DNA from: Candidatus Omnitrophota bacterium
Lineage (GTDB): Bacteria > Omnitrophota > Gorgyraeia > Zapsychrales > Zapsychraceae
Assembly (NCBI GenBank): GCA_016931055.1
Contig: JAFGFL010000072.1
Coordinates: 1 to 57,700 of the forward strand
Direction: 5' to 3'
Length of the DNA stretch: 57,700 nucleotides
Shown here one piece after another: positions 42,173-52,361 of the stretch. Under the pieces are notes generated by a model. The model was given only the letters and a program-made list of their open reading frames with translations. It did no database searches and had not been told where the DNA came from. Within the stretch, counting starts at the first letter, position 1. Each line of letters begins with the position of its first letter. Made by a program: the position numbers and the translations under genes.

Positions 42173-42988
42173 TTAGATGAATAAAAGGAGGCTTAGCGCC
42201 ATGACCGCCATGCCGGCCACAAAACCGTAAATGCAGTAGTGGTGCTCGCCGTACTCCTCGGCAGACGGCACAAGCTCGTCAATGGAGATAAAGACCATGA
42301 TCCCGGCGACACCGGCAAATATCGTCCCGAAAACGACCTGATTGAAGAACGGCCTTAAAAGCACATAGCCGATCAAGGCGCCGACGGGTTCCGCGAGCCC
42401 CGAAAGAAAGGAATAGACAAAGGCCTTCCTTCTTTTGCCGGAAGCGTAATAGATCGGCACCGAAACGGCAATGCCCTCGGGAATATTATGGACCGCGACC
42501 GCCACAGCGATCATGACCCCCAGTTTCGTGTCCCCCAAAGCGCTCATGAACGTCGCGATGCCTTCGGGGAAGTTGTGGATCGCGATCGCCAAGGCCACGA
42601 ACGTCCCCGTGCGGTGAAGAGACGGTATGGACCTTCCCTCCCCGTTCTCGGGAAGATGATGGATCTCGTGGGGATTTTCCTCTTTGGGGATAAGATTGTC
42701 GATCATGGCGACCAAGGCGATGCCGCCGAAGAAGGCCCCAACGGTACTCCAAGACCCCGCTTTCACGCCAAGCACTTCGACCAAACTGTCCTTCGCCTTA
42801 AAAAAGATCTCAACCAGCGAAATATAGATCATGACCCCGGCCGAAAATCCCAGCGCCGCCGACAAAAAACCCTTGTTATAACCTCTGGCAAAGAACGCGA
42901 TCGTGCTTCCGATCCCGGTCGAAAGCCCGGCAAACACCGTCAGGCCAAAGGCAATCATCACCTGGTATGTGGAAATATTTTCAAACAT
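42173..42988 (-). CDS. zupT: ZIP-family zinc transporter ZupT
   Basis: A 271-aa protein with eight membrane helices and both metal-site motifs: HNFPEGIATF (helix 4) and HNIPEGIAVSVP (helix 5). A His-rich loop (NPHEIHHLPENGEG) lies between. It imports zinc and other divalent metals. Confidence 0.93.
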   Translation of the reverse strand: MFENISTYQVMIAFGLTVFAGLSTGIGSTIAFFARGYNKGFLSAALGFSAGVMIYISLVEIFFKAKDSLVEVLGVKAGSWSTVGAFFGGIALVAMIDNLIPKEENPHEIHHLPENGEGRSIPSLHRTGTFVALAIAIHNFPEGIATFMSALGDTKLGVMIAVAVAVHNIPEGIAVSVPIYYASGKRRKAFVYSFLSGLAEPVGALIGYVLLRPFFNQVVFGTIFAGVAGIMVFISIDELVPSAEEYGEHHYCIYGFVAGMAVMALSLLLFI

Positions 42989-43071
42989 TCTTGATCCCTT
43001 CAGGAAATGGGAAGATTTTAGGGACGGTTACTTTTGAAGCAGGCGCAAATCCCTTCAGGTTCGATTACGCA

Positions 43072-44283
43072 TTAAAAGCGGAGGCCCATCTTGACGCCGT
43101 ATTCCGTGGTATTATTGGCCGGCTCGATCCAGAGGCTGTCCGGGGTGCCGTAAATGGTCAAAATATCCATATCCGAATCATCGATGTTCCAGTACCTGAC
43201 AAACGGCTCGATAAATAAATGATAACCATTGTTCTGCTTGATAAGCTTGAAAGAGCCCCTGGCGCCGTAACCTGAATCCTGGTCGTTTATCAGCGTATTG
43301 TACGCGGGATGGGCATCCTCAAAATGGCTTCTTTGCGTCCCGAACAAGAAGTAATCATACTCAAAGGTCATTTCAAATAACCAGCTGTTGCCGATCCTTG
43401 TCCGTGTGTCAAGCCCCAAAGGAAGGTAATAATAAAACGATTCCCGGTCATAGCTGGCGGCACCCGTCGTCGTTAACTTCCCGCCGGAATCATCCTTCAG
43501 GTACCGGAAGCCAAAACCAGCATAAGGCGTCAGGCGGGACGAACTGCGCACAGGAATATCGTAGCCCACGGTTCCCCTGGTCTCGAACATATAATGCCTG
43601 TCATCGTAGCTCTCTCCCGAGCCTTCCGACCTATAATCGAGGTCACCGCCGCTGAATTTCGCGTCCAACCGGAACACGTTAATGCTGTTGTCATCGGAAA
43701 AAATGTCGCCGATCTTTTGAATATGCTTGTTATCCGATGTCCTGAACGTGACGACGCCGTAAATGCCATACATACTCCCTTTGGTCCGCATCAAATCCGG
43801 CTCCGCATATCGATAGTTCGAGACCTCCGCGCCAATATCAACAGTGGTTAATTTTGATTTAATCCAATCAGAAGAATCATCCGAAGGCTTATCGCGTAAA
43901 TCCCCAATATCCTTTGCATAATCATATTCATTGTCGAGACTGGAATCAACTTGCGTTTCCGCTCTTGAATAAGCCCTTGGCCCTTCCCACGTGTCACTAA
44001 CAACCGTTGCGTCATAATAATGATCCGCTTTGGCAATTCGGGCGAGCTCATCTGCGCCGGAATATCGGGAAGTACACGTGCTGCCCCAACTAATGCCCCC
44101 CCCTGAGCTGATTTGCCGGCTGATGCAGTCCATTTCCTGGTCCATAAGGGTCTCACGGTAATCCCCATCCAATGTCTGTCGAGCGTCAGTTGGAGTTGAT
44201 GTGAATATCCAAAGGCATGCCATTACAATCAATGGTATGAATTTGTGGATAGGCCTGTAATGATGCTGAATATGAATTTCCAT
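43072..44283 (-). CDS. Outer-membrane beta-barrel protein
   Basis: A protein of about 403 aa; the start is ambiguous (44283 chosen; 44316 also open, no clear ribosome binding site). Sec signal near FIPLIVMACLWIFTSTPTDA. The mature region has a Cys-bearing N-terminal part and then about twelve amphipathic strands, ending in the C-terminal aromatic GVKMGLRF typical of barrels. No family recognised. Confidence 0.7.
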   Translation of the reverse strand: MEIHIQHHYRPIHKFIPLIVMACLWIFTSTPTDARQTLDGDYRETLMDQEMDCISRQISSGGGISWGSTCTSRYSGADELARIAKADHYYDATVVSDTWEGPRAYSRAETQVDSSLDNEYDYAKDIGDLRDKPSDDSSDWIKSKLTTVDIGAEVSNYRYAEPDLMRTKGSMYGIYGVVTFRTSDNKHIQKIGDIFSDDNSINVFRLDAKFSGGDLDYRSEGSGESYDDRHYMFETRGTVGYDIPVRSSSRLTPYAGFGFRYLKDDSGGKLTTTGAASYDRESFYYYLPLGLDTRTRIGNSWLFEMTFEYDYFLFGTQRSHFEDAHPAYNTLINDQDSGYGARGSFKLIKQNNGYHLFIEPFVRYWNIDDSDMDILTIYGTPDSLWIEPANNTTEYGVKMGLRF

Positions 44284-44369
44284 ATCCATAGAATAAAGGC
44301 AATTTCTCATCAACACAATAAAAATCCATATTTTTTATACTGCTCAATGTAGAAACCCCAAACCAGCAT

Positions 44370-44573
44370 TTAAGATATGCCTTTCATAACGGCATTAGAA
44401 TATCGTATGCGGGATTGTTTGTAACTTTTAAAATAACTTTCAGGATGCGCCGCAATTTCATACAGGCCTCTGGAAAGGCGCGCGATCAGCCCTGTTTTTT
44501 TTAACAGAGACCTGTTGACTCGCGCTTGAGGATATATAGAATAGAAGATAATGGAAACGGCCTGCACATTCAA
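44370..44573 (-). pseudogene. Possible fragment of an AbiEi-type antitoxin
   Basis: A 67-aa frame with ARVNRSLLKKTGLIARLSRGLYEIAAHPE, close to the winged-helix start of AbiEi antitoxins, and RYSNAVMK, like the following KYPKAVFS segment. It overlaps the start of the amidase gene and ends without the rest of the protein or an AbiEii partner. I read it as a remnant, with low certainty. Confidence 0.35.
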
Positions 44574-45369
44574 AAATTCCCAAAACTGTTTTTACGTTTT
44601 CTTTTTAATAGCCGCGCCTCTATTGCTGAGCTCATGCGTGGTCATCAGGACGGCACCTAAAATCGAACAGCCGCCTTCTGCGGTCAAGTCTCCGGCAAGA
44701 CCTTCGGCTAAACCCGAGATCCGTTCCGCAGCACGTCCATCGGCCGCCTCGCGCGGATTTAGAACACATATTGTCGCCCCGGGGGAAACGCTCTGGCGCA
44801 TTAGTAAAATCTACGATGTCCCTCTGGCCTCGATCATGAGCACAAACCGCGTTAAAGGTGACCAGGATTTGCAGTTAGGGCAGACATTAAACATCCCCTC
44901 CGCCAAAGAGCCCGAGCAGATCATCACCTTATACCCATCGCATAAATGGAAATATATTGTGGTCCACCACAGCGCAACGGATGAAGGCAGCTCGCTTCAA
45001 TTTCATTCATACCACCAAAACAAAGGCTGGGACAGCGTCGGTTATCACTTTGTGATCGATAACGGAAAAAGCGGCAAGCCGGACGGCTTTATTGAGATCA
45101 CCCCGAGATGGTTGCAGCAACTGGACGGCGCCCATTGCAAGGCCTCGGAGATGAACACCAAGGCCATCGGCATCTGTTTGGTCGGGGATTTCAATAAAAG
45201 TGAACCCACAAAAGCCCAGAAGGATTCTTTGGCCTTTCTCGTCAAAAAATTACAACGGTATTATAAAATTCACGCCCATAAAATTTTGGGGCACAAGCAG
45301 GTGCCGGGAAGCAATACGGAATGCCCTGGGAAAAATTTCCCTTGGAGTTGGTTCAAAAAACAATTGTAA
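44551..45369 (+). CDS. LysM N-acetylmuramoyl-L-alanine amidase lipoprotein
   Basis: A 272-aa protein. Lipobox LSSC at about residues 26-29, then a Pro/Ala-rich linker, one LysM domain (IVAPGETLWRISKIYDVP, about 75-115) and an amidase-2 domain (about 130-272) with zinc ligands His (VVHHSATD), His (DGAHC) and Cys (NTECPG). It cleaves peptidoglycan side chains in the periplasm. The stop overlaps no real gene; the TMTC-like gene begins 68 bp later. Confidence 0.9.
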   Translation: METACTFKNSQNCFYVFFLIAAPLLLSSCVVIRTAPKIEQPPSAVKSPARPSAKPEIRSAARPSAASRGFRTHIVAPGETLWRISKIYDVPLASIMSTNRVKGDQDLQLGQTLNIPSAKEPEQIITLYPSHKWKYIVVHHSATDEGSSLQFHSYHQNKGWDSVGYHFVIDNGKSGKPDGFIEITPRWLQQLDGAHCKASEMNTKAIGICLVGDFNKSEPTKAQKDSLAFLVKKLQRYYKIHAHKILGHKQVPGSNTECPGKNFPWSWFKKQL

Positions 45370-45437
45370 TTATTCATGAAGGAATTGAGTCACGCGTCCC
45401 CTTAATTCTTAATCCTTCTGAGGCTACAATAAAATTT

Positions 45438-47099
45438 ATGCACCGGCCGTTTGCCCTATTGATTATCTTGCTCTTGATCGCCGTTTGTTACGGACAGTGC
45501 CTTTTTTTCGATTTCCTGAATTGGGATGACCCTTCCCATTTTCTCGACAACCCATCGGTCCAGTCATTAAGCCCCAAGAACATCCTTGAAATTTTTCGAA
45601 CGACCGTAGATCAAATTTACATTCCTCTTTCGGTTCTTTCCCATGCCGTGGAACATCATTTCTTTTCCTTCAACCCGATGATCTATCATTTCCACAATAT
45701 CCTTCTGCATATCGGGGTAACGATCCTTGTTTTTTTCTTCGGCCGGCAATGCGGTTTGACAGAAAACGCTTCTTTGATCGCAGCCCTCATCTTCGGCATC
45801 CATCCCATGCACGTGGAATCCGTCACCTGGGTGACAGAGCGCAAAGGCATGCTTTACGCGCTTCTTTATATGGCGTCCCTCTGCGCTTACGGCTCCTACC
45901 TGAAACGCAAGAAATTTACCCTTTATGGAATATCTCTGTTATGCGGAATATTGAGCATCCTGGCAAAACCAACGGCCCTGAGTTTGCCTTTAGTCCTTTT
46001 TGTTTGCGACTGGATTCATAACAGAAAGATCAATATCCGGATCCTGGCCGAAAAATTGCCTTTCTTTCTTTATTCCGGCGCCATCGCCTGGATCACCTTT
46101 GTCCTTGTCTATAACAGGATCCCCGTCGAAAATTTCTCCAAAGGCGCGCTTGTTTGGATCTGGACGTTTTCTTTTTATATTTTCCAATTCTTTTTGCCGT
46201 CCCGCTTATCCCTGATTTACCCGATCCCGGAACCCATAAGCCTTGGGAACCCCGCTTACTTATTTTCCGTCATACTGGTTGCAATCTTGGCTGGAGGATT
46301 AATGATCCTTAAATCCCGGCGATGGCACATGATTGCCCTTCTCTTGTATTTTTTTCAGATTTTTTTCCTTTTGCGTTTTAATGACAAAACCGGGGTGAAT
46401 GTCGTCGCGGACCGGTTTATGTATTTGCCGAGCCTTGGCTTCTGCCTGCTATTGGGTTATCTGTTTGACTCACTCATCACCGCCTCAAATGATCCTGAAC
46501 ATTTTCGGCAAAATAAAGCGGCCAAGGCCGCTGTTATCCTATACCTGGGCGCGCTATCCATCATGACGTTCATCCAGGTCCAGGTGTGGAAAAATGATAT
46601 GACTTTGTGGTCTTCGGTCCTGCGGATCAATCCCCATTGCGATATCGCCTACCATAACCGGGGGTATGCCTTCATGCAGAAAGGTCAATATGCCTTGGCC
46701 CTGTCGGATTTTCAAAGGGCGCTGGATCTTAATCCCCGTCGGCCTGAAACATATAATAACCGGGGAATGATTTTTGCGAAGCTTGGCCAGTCCCAAAAGG
46801 CTTTGGCGGAATTTGAAAAAGCGCTGCTGATCCAGCCCGGATCAAGCGCTGTCTTCATCAACCGCGGGAACCTTTATCGGGATGAAGGAAAATTATCCGG
46901 CGCGATAAAAGAATATGACCGAGTCCTTCATCTGCCAGAAACTGACCCGCTGATGCGGGCCCTGGCATATGCCGAAAAAGCTTACGCGTTGTATCTCAAA
47001 GAAGATCCCGCGGCGGCGCTTCAGCACATCGGTCAGGCTCTTGCTATCTTCCCCGACCTGGACAAAGCCCTCAAATACCGGGCCCTGATCAACCGATAG
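45438..47099 (+). CDS. TMTC-like membrane protein with C-terminal TPRs
   Basis: A 553-aa protein from ATG 45438; the longer frame overlaps the amidase. About eleven membrane helices with FLNWDDPSHFLDN, HPMHVESVTWVTERKG and DRFMYLPSLGF, then three to four TPR units (AYHNRGYAFMQKGQY and similar). It resembles the plus of 38397-40229 without the HTH. Likely a protein glycosyltransferase of the PMT/TMTC group; substrate unknown. Confidence 0.87.
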   Translation: MHRPFALLIILLLIAVCYGQCLFFDFLNWDDPSHFLDNPSVQSLSPKNILEIFRTTVDQIYIPLSVLSHAVEHHFFSFNPMIYHFHNILLHIGVTILVFFFGRQCGLTENASLIAALIFGIHPMHVESVTWVTERKGMLYALLYMASLCAYGSYLKRKKFTLYGISLLCGILSILAKPTALSLPLVLFVCDWIHNRKINIRILAEKLPFFLYSGAIAWITFVLVYNRIPVENFSKGALVWIWTFSFYIFQFFLPSRLSLIYPIPEPISLGNPAYLFSVILVAILAGGLMILKSRRWHMIALLLYFFQIFFLLRFNDKTGVNVVADRFMYLPSLGFCLLLGYLFDSLITASNDPEHFRQNKAAKAAVILYLGALSIMTFIQVQVWKNDMTLWSSVLRINPHCDIAYHNRGYAFMQKGQYALALSDFQRALDLNPRRPETYNNRGMIFAKLGQSQKALAEFEKALLIQPGSSAVFINRGNLYRDEGKLSGAIKEYDRVLHLPETDPLMRALAYAEKAYALYLKEDPAAALQHIGQALAIFPDLDKALKYRALINR

Positions 47100-47103
47100 G
47101 GCG

Positions 47104-47138
47104 AACCCGCTTCAACTCCCGGAGTTGAAGTGGGGGTT
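47104..47138. repeat. 35-bp near-palindrome
   Basis: AACCC-x-CTTCAACTCC and GGAGTTGAAG-x-GGGGGTT around one base, just after the TMTC-like stop. It belongs to the same palindrome group as 35735. Confidence 0.6.
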
Positions 47139-47225
47139 GCTTCCCACCCGTTCCTAAAAGATTTATTGTGATTTAAAGAATCTGTTTTATAATAGACGCT
47201 CAGACGGATTGATAGGAAACTGACC

Positions 47226-47435
47226 ATGCCCATCGATGGCTATATGGATTACCAACGGCGCGAATACTGCAAAGACATCCGCTGCCCGCTTCAGATCGAA
47301 TTGGATTTATATCCGCAGGGGTCTGACGGCTATGAACGGACCCGGCGGGAATGCCGAACCCATTGCCGCTTTTCAGCGCATCAATTCCATCATTGGCTGA
47401 CCAATAAAGGATACCAAATCGTCCGGCCGGAATAA
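47226..47435 (+). CDS. Small four-Cys protein of unknown function
   Basis: A 69-aa protein with AGGAAA seven bases before the ATG. Cys15-x4-Cys20 and Cys43-x3-Cys47 could bind a metal. It is soluble and rich in Arg, Tyr and His. It lies 31 bp before the aldolase gene on the same strand. Confidence 0.6.
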   Translation: MPIDGYMDYQRREYCKDIRCPLQIELDLYPQGSDGYERTRRECRTHCRFSAHQFHHWLTNKGYQIVRPE

Positions 47436-47466
47436 AGCTAAACGCTTATCAACAGGAGGGAATCAC

Positions 47467-48279
47467 ATGGACTGGGGAATGAAAAACCGGTTAAACCATC
47501 TTATGCCAAACGGCAAATGCTTTTTTATGCCGATCGACCACGGCTATTTCCAAGGGCCGACTACAGGATTAGAAAGACCAGGCGACACCGTCCGGCCGCT
47601 ATTGCCGTATGTGGACGCGCTTTTCTGCACGCGCGGCGTCCTGCGTTCCGCGATCGACGCGGCGATCAGCAAGCCCATCGTCTTGAGGGTCTCGGGCGGC
47701 GCCAGCATCATCGGGGCGGATTTGGCCAACGAAGAAATAACGACATCCATTCGGGAAGTGATCCGCGTCAACGCCGCCGCTGTCGGCATGTCGATCTTTG
47801 TCGGAAGCGCCTACGAGCGCCAGTCGCTTTCAAACCTTGGGAAGCTCGTCAATGACTGCGAAGATTACGGCATCCCGGTCATGGCCGTGACCGCCGTCGG
47901 CAAGGAACTGGTGAAGCGCGAGGCGCGCTATCTGGCCTTGTGCTGCCGCATTGCCGCCGAGCTTGGCGCGAGGGTCGTCAAGACCTACTGGTGCGGAGAA
48001 TTCGAGAAAGTCGTCAACGGATGCCCCGTTCCGGTCATCATGGCCGGCGGCCCGAAGTGCGATACACAGAAGGAAGTTTTTGAGTTCGTCCATGACGGAA
48101 TGCAGAAAGGCGCGGCCGGGATTAATTTAGGCCGTAACGTCTGGAAAACGCCCCATCCTGTCGCCGTCGCCAAGGCCCTGCGGGCCATTGTCCACAACAA
48201 TGCCTCTGTGAAGGAAGCGACGGAGATCTTCAAGGAAACAACAGAAGACAAGACACCGGCAGGCGTCCGGCAGGAATAA
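47467..48279 (+). CDS. LsrF/DhnA-type class I aldolase
   Basis: A 270-aa protein with a strong AACAGGAGGGAATCAC site. It matches LsrF/class I fructose-bisphosphate aldolases: CFFMPIDHGYFQGP, VVKTYWCGEF with the Schiff-base Lys, and VPVIMAGGPKC for phosphate binding. LsrF processes phospho-AI-2; relatives are sugar-phosphate aldolases. No other lsr genes are near, so a quorum role is not supported. The next gene is a zinc alcohol dehydrogenase. Confidence 0.88.
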   Translation: MDWGMKNRLNHLMPNGKCFFMPIDHGYFQGPTTGLERPGDTVRPLLPYVDALFCTRGVLRSAIDAAISKPIVLRVSGGASIIGADLANEEITTSIREVIRVNAAAVGMSIFVGSAYERQSLSNLGKLVNDCEDYGIPVMAVTAVGKELVKREARYLALCCRIAAELGARVVKTYWCGEFEKVVNGCPVPVIMAGGPKCDTQKEVFEFVHDGMQKGAAGINLGRNVWKTPHPVAVAKALRAIVHNNASVKEATEIFKETTEDKTPAGVRQE

Positions 48280-48460
48280 TGACAAATGAAAAATTCCAAA
48301 TGCCAAATGAAATCCAAATAACCAATGTCAAATATGTCATCAACCCCTTTGGATTTTGTCATTTGACATTTATTTGCCCCTCGCGTTGCTCGGGATTATT
48401 GCGAGGAGTACTTGCGCGAAGCGCAATGTATCATTTGCCATTTGTCATTTGACATTTAAA

Positions 48461-49438
48461 ATGCTAGTTGCCAAATATTATAACAACAGCGACATCCGTC
48501 TGGAAGAAATGCCGGTGCCGAAGATCGGGCCCGGCGAGATCCTGGTCAAGGTGGCTGCCAGCGGCATCTGCGGGACAGACGCCATGGAGTGGTACCGCAT
48601 CAAAAAGGCCCCTCGGATCCTCGGCCACGAGATCGCCGGCGAGATCATTGAGTCCCAATCGCGGCGATACAAGGCCGGCCAACGGGTCTTTGTCAGCCAT
48701 CATGTCCCGTGCAACACCTGCAAATACTGCCTCGCCGGAAACCACACAGCCTGCCCAACCCTCCATCAAGGCAATTACGATCCCGGCGGATACAGCGAAT
48801 TCATAAGAGTCCCCAAGATCAACGTCGATCACGGCGTCTATGTCCTGCCGCGCGGGGTCACCTATGACGAAGGAACGATGATCGAGCCGCTGGCGTGCGC
48901 CGTCAGGGGGTTGAGGCTTATTGACGTCCGCGAAGGCCAGACTGTTTTAATCCTCGGCAGCGGCGTCTCGGGGATCCTCAATATCCAACTGTCGAAACTC
49001 AAAGGAGCCAGGGTCGTCGCCACCGACATCAATCCCTACCGGTTGAACAAGGCCAAAGAGTTCGGCGCCGACGAAGTGATTAGCGCCGATAAGAAACTCG
49101 ATATTTTAGCGGATAAGGTCATTGTTTGTACCGGGGCGTTTAAGGCCGTCGAGCAGGCCTTTCAATGCATCGACAAGAAAGGAACGGTCCTTCTGTTTGC
49201 GATCCCCGACAAAGACATTCCGCTTCCCATCCCGGACTTTTGGAGGAATGAATTGACCGTGACATCATCGTACGGCGCGGCCCCAGCCGATCTAAAAGAA
49301 GCCCTCCGGCTGATCGCGGATCAAAAGGTCAACGTCAAAGACACCATCACGCACAAGCTGCCGCTCTCGAAGATCCAGGAAGGATTTAACGTGGTCGTCG
49401 AGGCCAAGGAATCTTTAAAAGTCGTGCTCGTCCCGTGA
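48461..49438 (+). CDS. Zinc-dependent alcohol/sorbitol dehydrogenase
   Basis: A 325-aa MDR protein from ATG 48461; the upstream frame runs through a repeat. Catalytic zinc: GICGTD, GHEIAGE; structural zinc: four Cys in CNTCKYCLAGNHTAC; NAD site VLILGSGVSG. Substrate unknown; the adjacent aldolase suggests a sugar-phosphate or related pathway. Confidence 0.88.
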   Translation: MLVAKYYNNSDIRLEEMPVPKIGPGEILVKVAASGICGTDAMEWYRIKKAPRILGHEIAGEIIESQSRRYKAGQRVFVSHHVPCNTCKYCLAGNHTACPTLHQGNYDPGGYSEFIRVPKINVDHGVYVLPRGVTYDEGTMIEPLACAVRGLRLIDVREGQTVLILGSGVSGILNIQLSKLKGARVVATDINPYRLNKAKEFGADEVISADKKLDILADKVIVCTGAFKAVEQAFQCIDKKGTVLLFAIPDKDIPLPIPDFWRNELTVTSSYGAAPADLKEALRLIADQKVNVKDTITHKLPLSKIQEGFNVVVEAKESLKVVLVP

Positions 49439-49444
49439 TCTAGA

Positions 49445-49475
49445 CCCCACGGCAGCTCCGGGAGTTGCCGCGGGT
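49445..49475. terminator. Palindrome between convergent genes
   Basis: CCC-x-CGGCA-x-CTCC and GGAG-x-TGCCG-x-GGG arms. It lies 7 bp after the dehydrogenase stop and just before the radical SAM stop on the other strand. No T-tract. Confidence 0.5.
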
Positions 49476-49477
49476 AC

Positions 49478-51055
49478 CTAGGAGTTCTTTAAATGTTGCT
49501 TCGCCTTCTTCAGCTTTTTCGCGAACATGTCTTTTTTGTAGGCCTCGCCCCATCCCTTAACGATAAACCATCCGCTGAAACGCACAAGGTCATTGCGCCA
49601 TGGCCGGTACCATTTCCTCCAACCGGAGCGGATATTACTCAGATAGAATAATAGCGCCGGAAAAAAGAACACATTCAGGCCGATCTTGAACATATACCGG
49701 AATTGGTAGAAACCTTTCATCAGTGTGCGCTCGGCCCAAAGGACTTCCTCAGCGGTCATGGGTTCATCGGGCTCAAAAAGCGGAAAGTTGCCGTCATAAT
49801 ATTCCCATCCGACATCCGAAAGCGGATAGATCCGGTTGCTTTTCATTAACCGCTCGCGCAGTTCTGTCCCGGGAAGCGGGACCGGCAGCAAGACCTGGAG
49901 GGTATCAATGCGGGCCTTGTGGATGAATCGCTTGTAACGTTTGATCCGCTCGCGCACCGGCATGTGAAAGGCGGCACCCTCCTGCACAGGGTAACCGAAG
50001 ATAAACATTCCGTGCACCAGGAAACCGAATTTATGAAAGACCCTTGTCATCGCGATCATGTCTTCGGGCTTGATCTTCTTTCTCATGGCCTCTAACTCCT
50101 CGGCGATGGGCGATTCGTAGCCGATGGCGACCATGTTGACCCCGGCCTCGCGCATGGCGCCGAGCAGTTCCGTGTCTTTTGATTTATCCAACCGGATCTG
50201 GACAACGGTATCGATCCTCTTCTTGATCCTCTGTTGATAACTTTTCAGCATCCGGCAAAATCGCATCGTTTCACTGCGCTGCTGGCCGAAAAGGTCATCC
50301 ACGATGAAAAAATGCCCGGCCCCCCTGGTTTCCACGATATGACTGATCTGCTCCAGGAGCCGCTCCGGTGAGGCGCACCGCGGCTTTCCCTTGACCGTGC
50401 AGAATTCGCAGTTCATCCCGCATCCGCGGATCCTCCCGACGGGATAAATCTTGATCTTGGCGTAACGCACCAATGAGAAATCGGGCAGCGGCAAATGCTC
50501 GAATTCCGAAAGCAGGTCCCGCTCGGGGGTAAAGACGACCTGGCCGTTTTTAAGATACGCGATGCCCTTGACTGATCCCGCGTCGCCTCCGGCCTCCAGG
50601 ACATCCAGCAGCTCCCTGACCGTTTCCTCGCCTTCATGGCGCACAACGTAATCAATGCCCGAACGCAAGGCCTCCGGGATCGTTTCCTTGACAAAATGCT
50701 GGCCGCCGGTGATTGTGATAATATCTTTATTCGTGTTCTTATAAAACTGCGCTAACTGATATAGGCGGGGAATCGTGCTGGTTAACCCGCCGTACAGCCC
50801 GATCACTTGGGCCGGCCTTTCTCCCTGCAGGAATTTGTGGTCAGCACCGCGCGCCGTGCCTCTGGGGCCGAACCAACGGAGATTGTTCTCATCGATCACC
50901 TCGACGTCCCAACCGGGCCTTTCCTTCACAACGCTGGCGATCGTCACCGCGCCCAGGGTCGTCGTTCGATCGGCCATCCTTGAATAGATATTAAAGGCAG
51001 GATAAGCGGGAATGATGATCCGGAACCGAAGCCTTTTGCCAGATATTTTTATCAT
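49478..51055 (-). CDS. B12-binding-like radical SAM protein
   Basis: A 525-aa protein. B12-binding-like N-terminal domain (about 12-180), radical SAM motif CGMNCEFC at C212, C216 and C219, and a basic C-terminal tail with two aromatic-rich helices (NVFFFPALLFYLSNI). I see no DxHxxG motif. Substrate unknown. Confidence 0.85.
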   Translation of the reverse strand: MIKISGKRLRFRIIIPAYPAFNIYSRMADRTTTLGAVTIASVVKERPGWDVEVIDENNLRWFGPRGTARGADHKFLQGERPAQVIGLYGGLTSTIPRLYQLAQFYKNTNKDIITITGGQHFVKETIPEALRSGIDYVVRHEGEETVRELLDVLEAGGDAGSVKGIAYLKNGQVVFTPERDLLSEFEHLPLPDFSLVRYAKIKIYPVGRIRGCGMNCEFCTVKGKPRCASPERLLEQISHIVETRGAGHFFIVDDLFGQQRSETMRFCRMLKSYQQRIKKRIDTVVQIRLDKSKDTELLGAMREAGVNMVAIGYESPIAEELEAMRKKIKPEDMIAMTRVFHKFGFLVHGMFIFGYPVQEGAAFHMPVRERIKRYKRFIHKARIDTLQVLLPVPLPGTELRERLMKSNRIYPLSDVGWEYYDGNFPLFEPDEPMTAEEVLWAERTLMKGFYQFRYMFKIGLNVFFFPALLFYLSNIRSGWRKWYRPWRNDLVRFSGWFIVKGWGEAYKKDMFAKKLKKAKQHLKNS

Positions 51056-51204
51056 CGAAGCCCTTTCTGATATTGGTATTATATCACCAACAATTTATCC
51101 AGTGGCAGCAAAAAATATATCCGGGTTACAATGCTGCAAATTCTTTCTTGGTTACCTAAAGGAACATCTTTACTGATCTTCATTGTCTTATTCTTAACAT
51201 CCGC

Positions 51205-52302
51205 CTAAGGAACGAACTTGTTCCTGATATTTAAGAAATATCGTTCTATGGTAACCGTGGTCAACATTCCCAACATCAAGGAACAAACAATGTAAGCGGC
51301 GATGATTTCGATTCTCCGGCATTCGGCCGGTTCTCCCACGAGCGCATACAACAGGATATAGTGCCATAAATAGATCCCGTAAGAATTTTGTCCCACCCAC
51401 CGCAAAAACGGATTCTGTAACACGTCATTTAAAGGCCTGAATCCCGTAAGCGCGGAAACAATCAGGATCCCCGATGAAATATAGATGAGCGTATACCAAA
51501 ACCAAACATACCGGTTGAAACCTTTAAGCACATAGATAAAAAGGGCTGTTCCCGCAACAAAACTAAGCGCCGACACCCAACGCCTGTTGTGAGCCGCGCC
51601 GTACAGATAGGGTTCCGACATTTTCAATAACCCGCCGAAAAGTAGGGCGTCGAACCGCACGTGCGTCATTTGAACAAGCTGATAACCGGGATGACGGAAA
51701 AAGAAATAGCGCAACGCATTGCCGGCAATGATCAGCAAGATCAGCCCCTTTGTCAACAAAGCCCGCCTTGATGCCGCGCTTTTCTGTGCCGCGCATACCC
51801 CTATGATAACCAGCGGATAATACAGATAAAAATGCGCCTCAACGGCGACAACCCACGTGTGCCCTAAAATCGGAACAGCCGGGATATAATTCTGATAAAA
51901 GATCAATGGGCTTATGACTGAAGGGAAAGTGAATAATTCTTTCGGGCCCATCAGGGCCGTGAAAACTATTCCCGCAAACACGGCAAGCAGATATTGGGGC
52001 ACGATTTTCAGCGCCCGCCGCAGGTAAAACCGTTTTAATGGGATGTCCTGCTCGAGATTTTCGGCCAACAGGCCTGTGATCAAAAATCCGCTGATGACAA
52101 AAAAGATATCGACCCCTAAGTAACCGACCTTAAGGACCCGGTCGAGCGCGTGCGCGAAAGGAATGTTTAAAGCATTCGCCTGTAAGAGCGCCCCCCATTT
52201 AAAAAAGGTCCTGGCATGATGCAATAAGATCCAGAATATGGCAATAGCGCGCAACCCATCCAGAAACGAATAATATTTCTTTACTGTGAGACCGTTATTC
52301 AA
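51205..52302 (-). CDS. Acyltransferase-3 (OafA-like)
   Basis: A 365-aa protein with about ten membrane helices. The catalytic HHARTFFKWG His pair is near residue 22-23, and GVDIFFVISGFLITG follows. Family members O-acetylate LPS, peptidoglycan or antibiotics. The acceptor is unknown; no LPS operon is adjacent. Confidence 0.9.
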   Translation of the reverse strand: MNNGLTVKKYYSFLDGLRAIAIFWILLHHARTFFKWGALLQANALNIPFAHALDRVLKVGYLGVDIFFVISGFLITGLLAENLEQDIPLKRFYLRRALKIVPQYLLAVFAGIVFTALMGPKELFTFPSVISPLIFYQNYIPAVPILGHTWVVAVEAHFYLYYPLVIIGVCAAQKSAASRRALLTKGLILLIIAGNALRYFFFRHPGYQLVQMTHVRFDALLFGGLLKMSEPYLYGAAHNRRWVSALSFVAGTALFIYVLKGFNRYVWFWYTLIYISSGILIVSALTGFRPLNDVLQNPFLRWVGQNSYGIYLWHYILLYALVGEPAECRRIEIIAAYIVCSLMLGMLTTVTIERYFLNIRNKFVP

Positions 52303-52361
52303 ACCTCATCCCCAGCAGATAATTATTGACCAACTTCAACAGCCAATGTTGAAGGGGATAA

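Noticed and set aside
48280..48460. AT-rich repeat-like stretch with ATTTGCCATTTGTCATTTGACATTT
   Set aside because: It looks like a simple repeat-rich intergenic stretch. Frames across it (such as the extension of the dehydrogenase) lack a ribosome binding site; no clear inverted ends or duplication.
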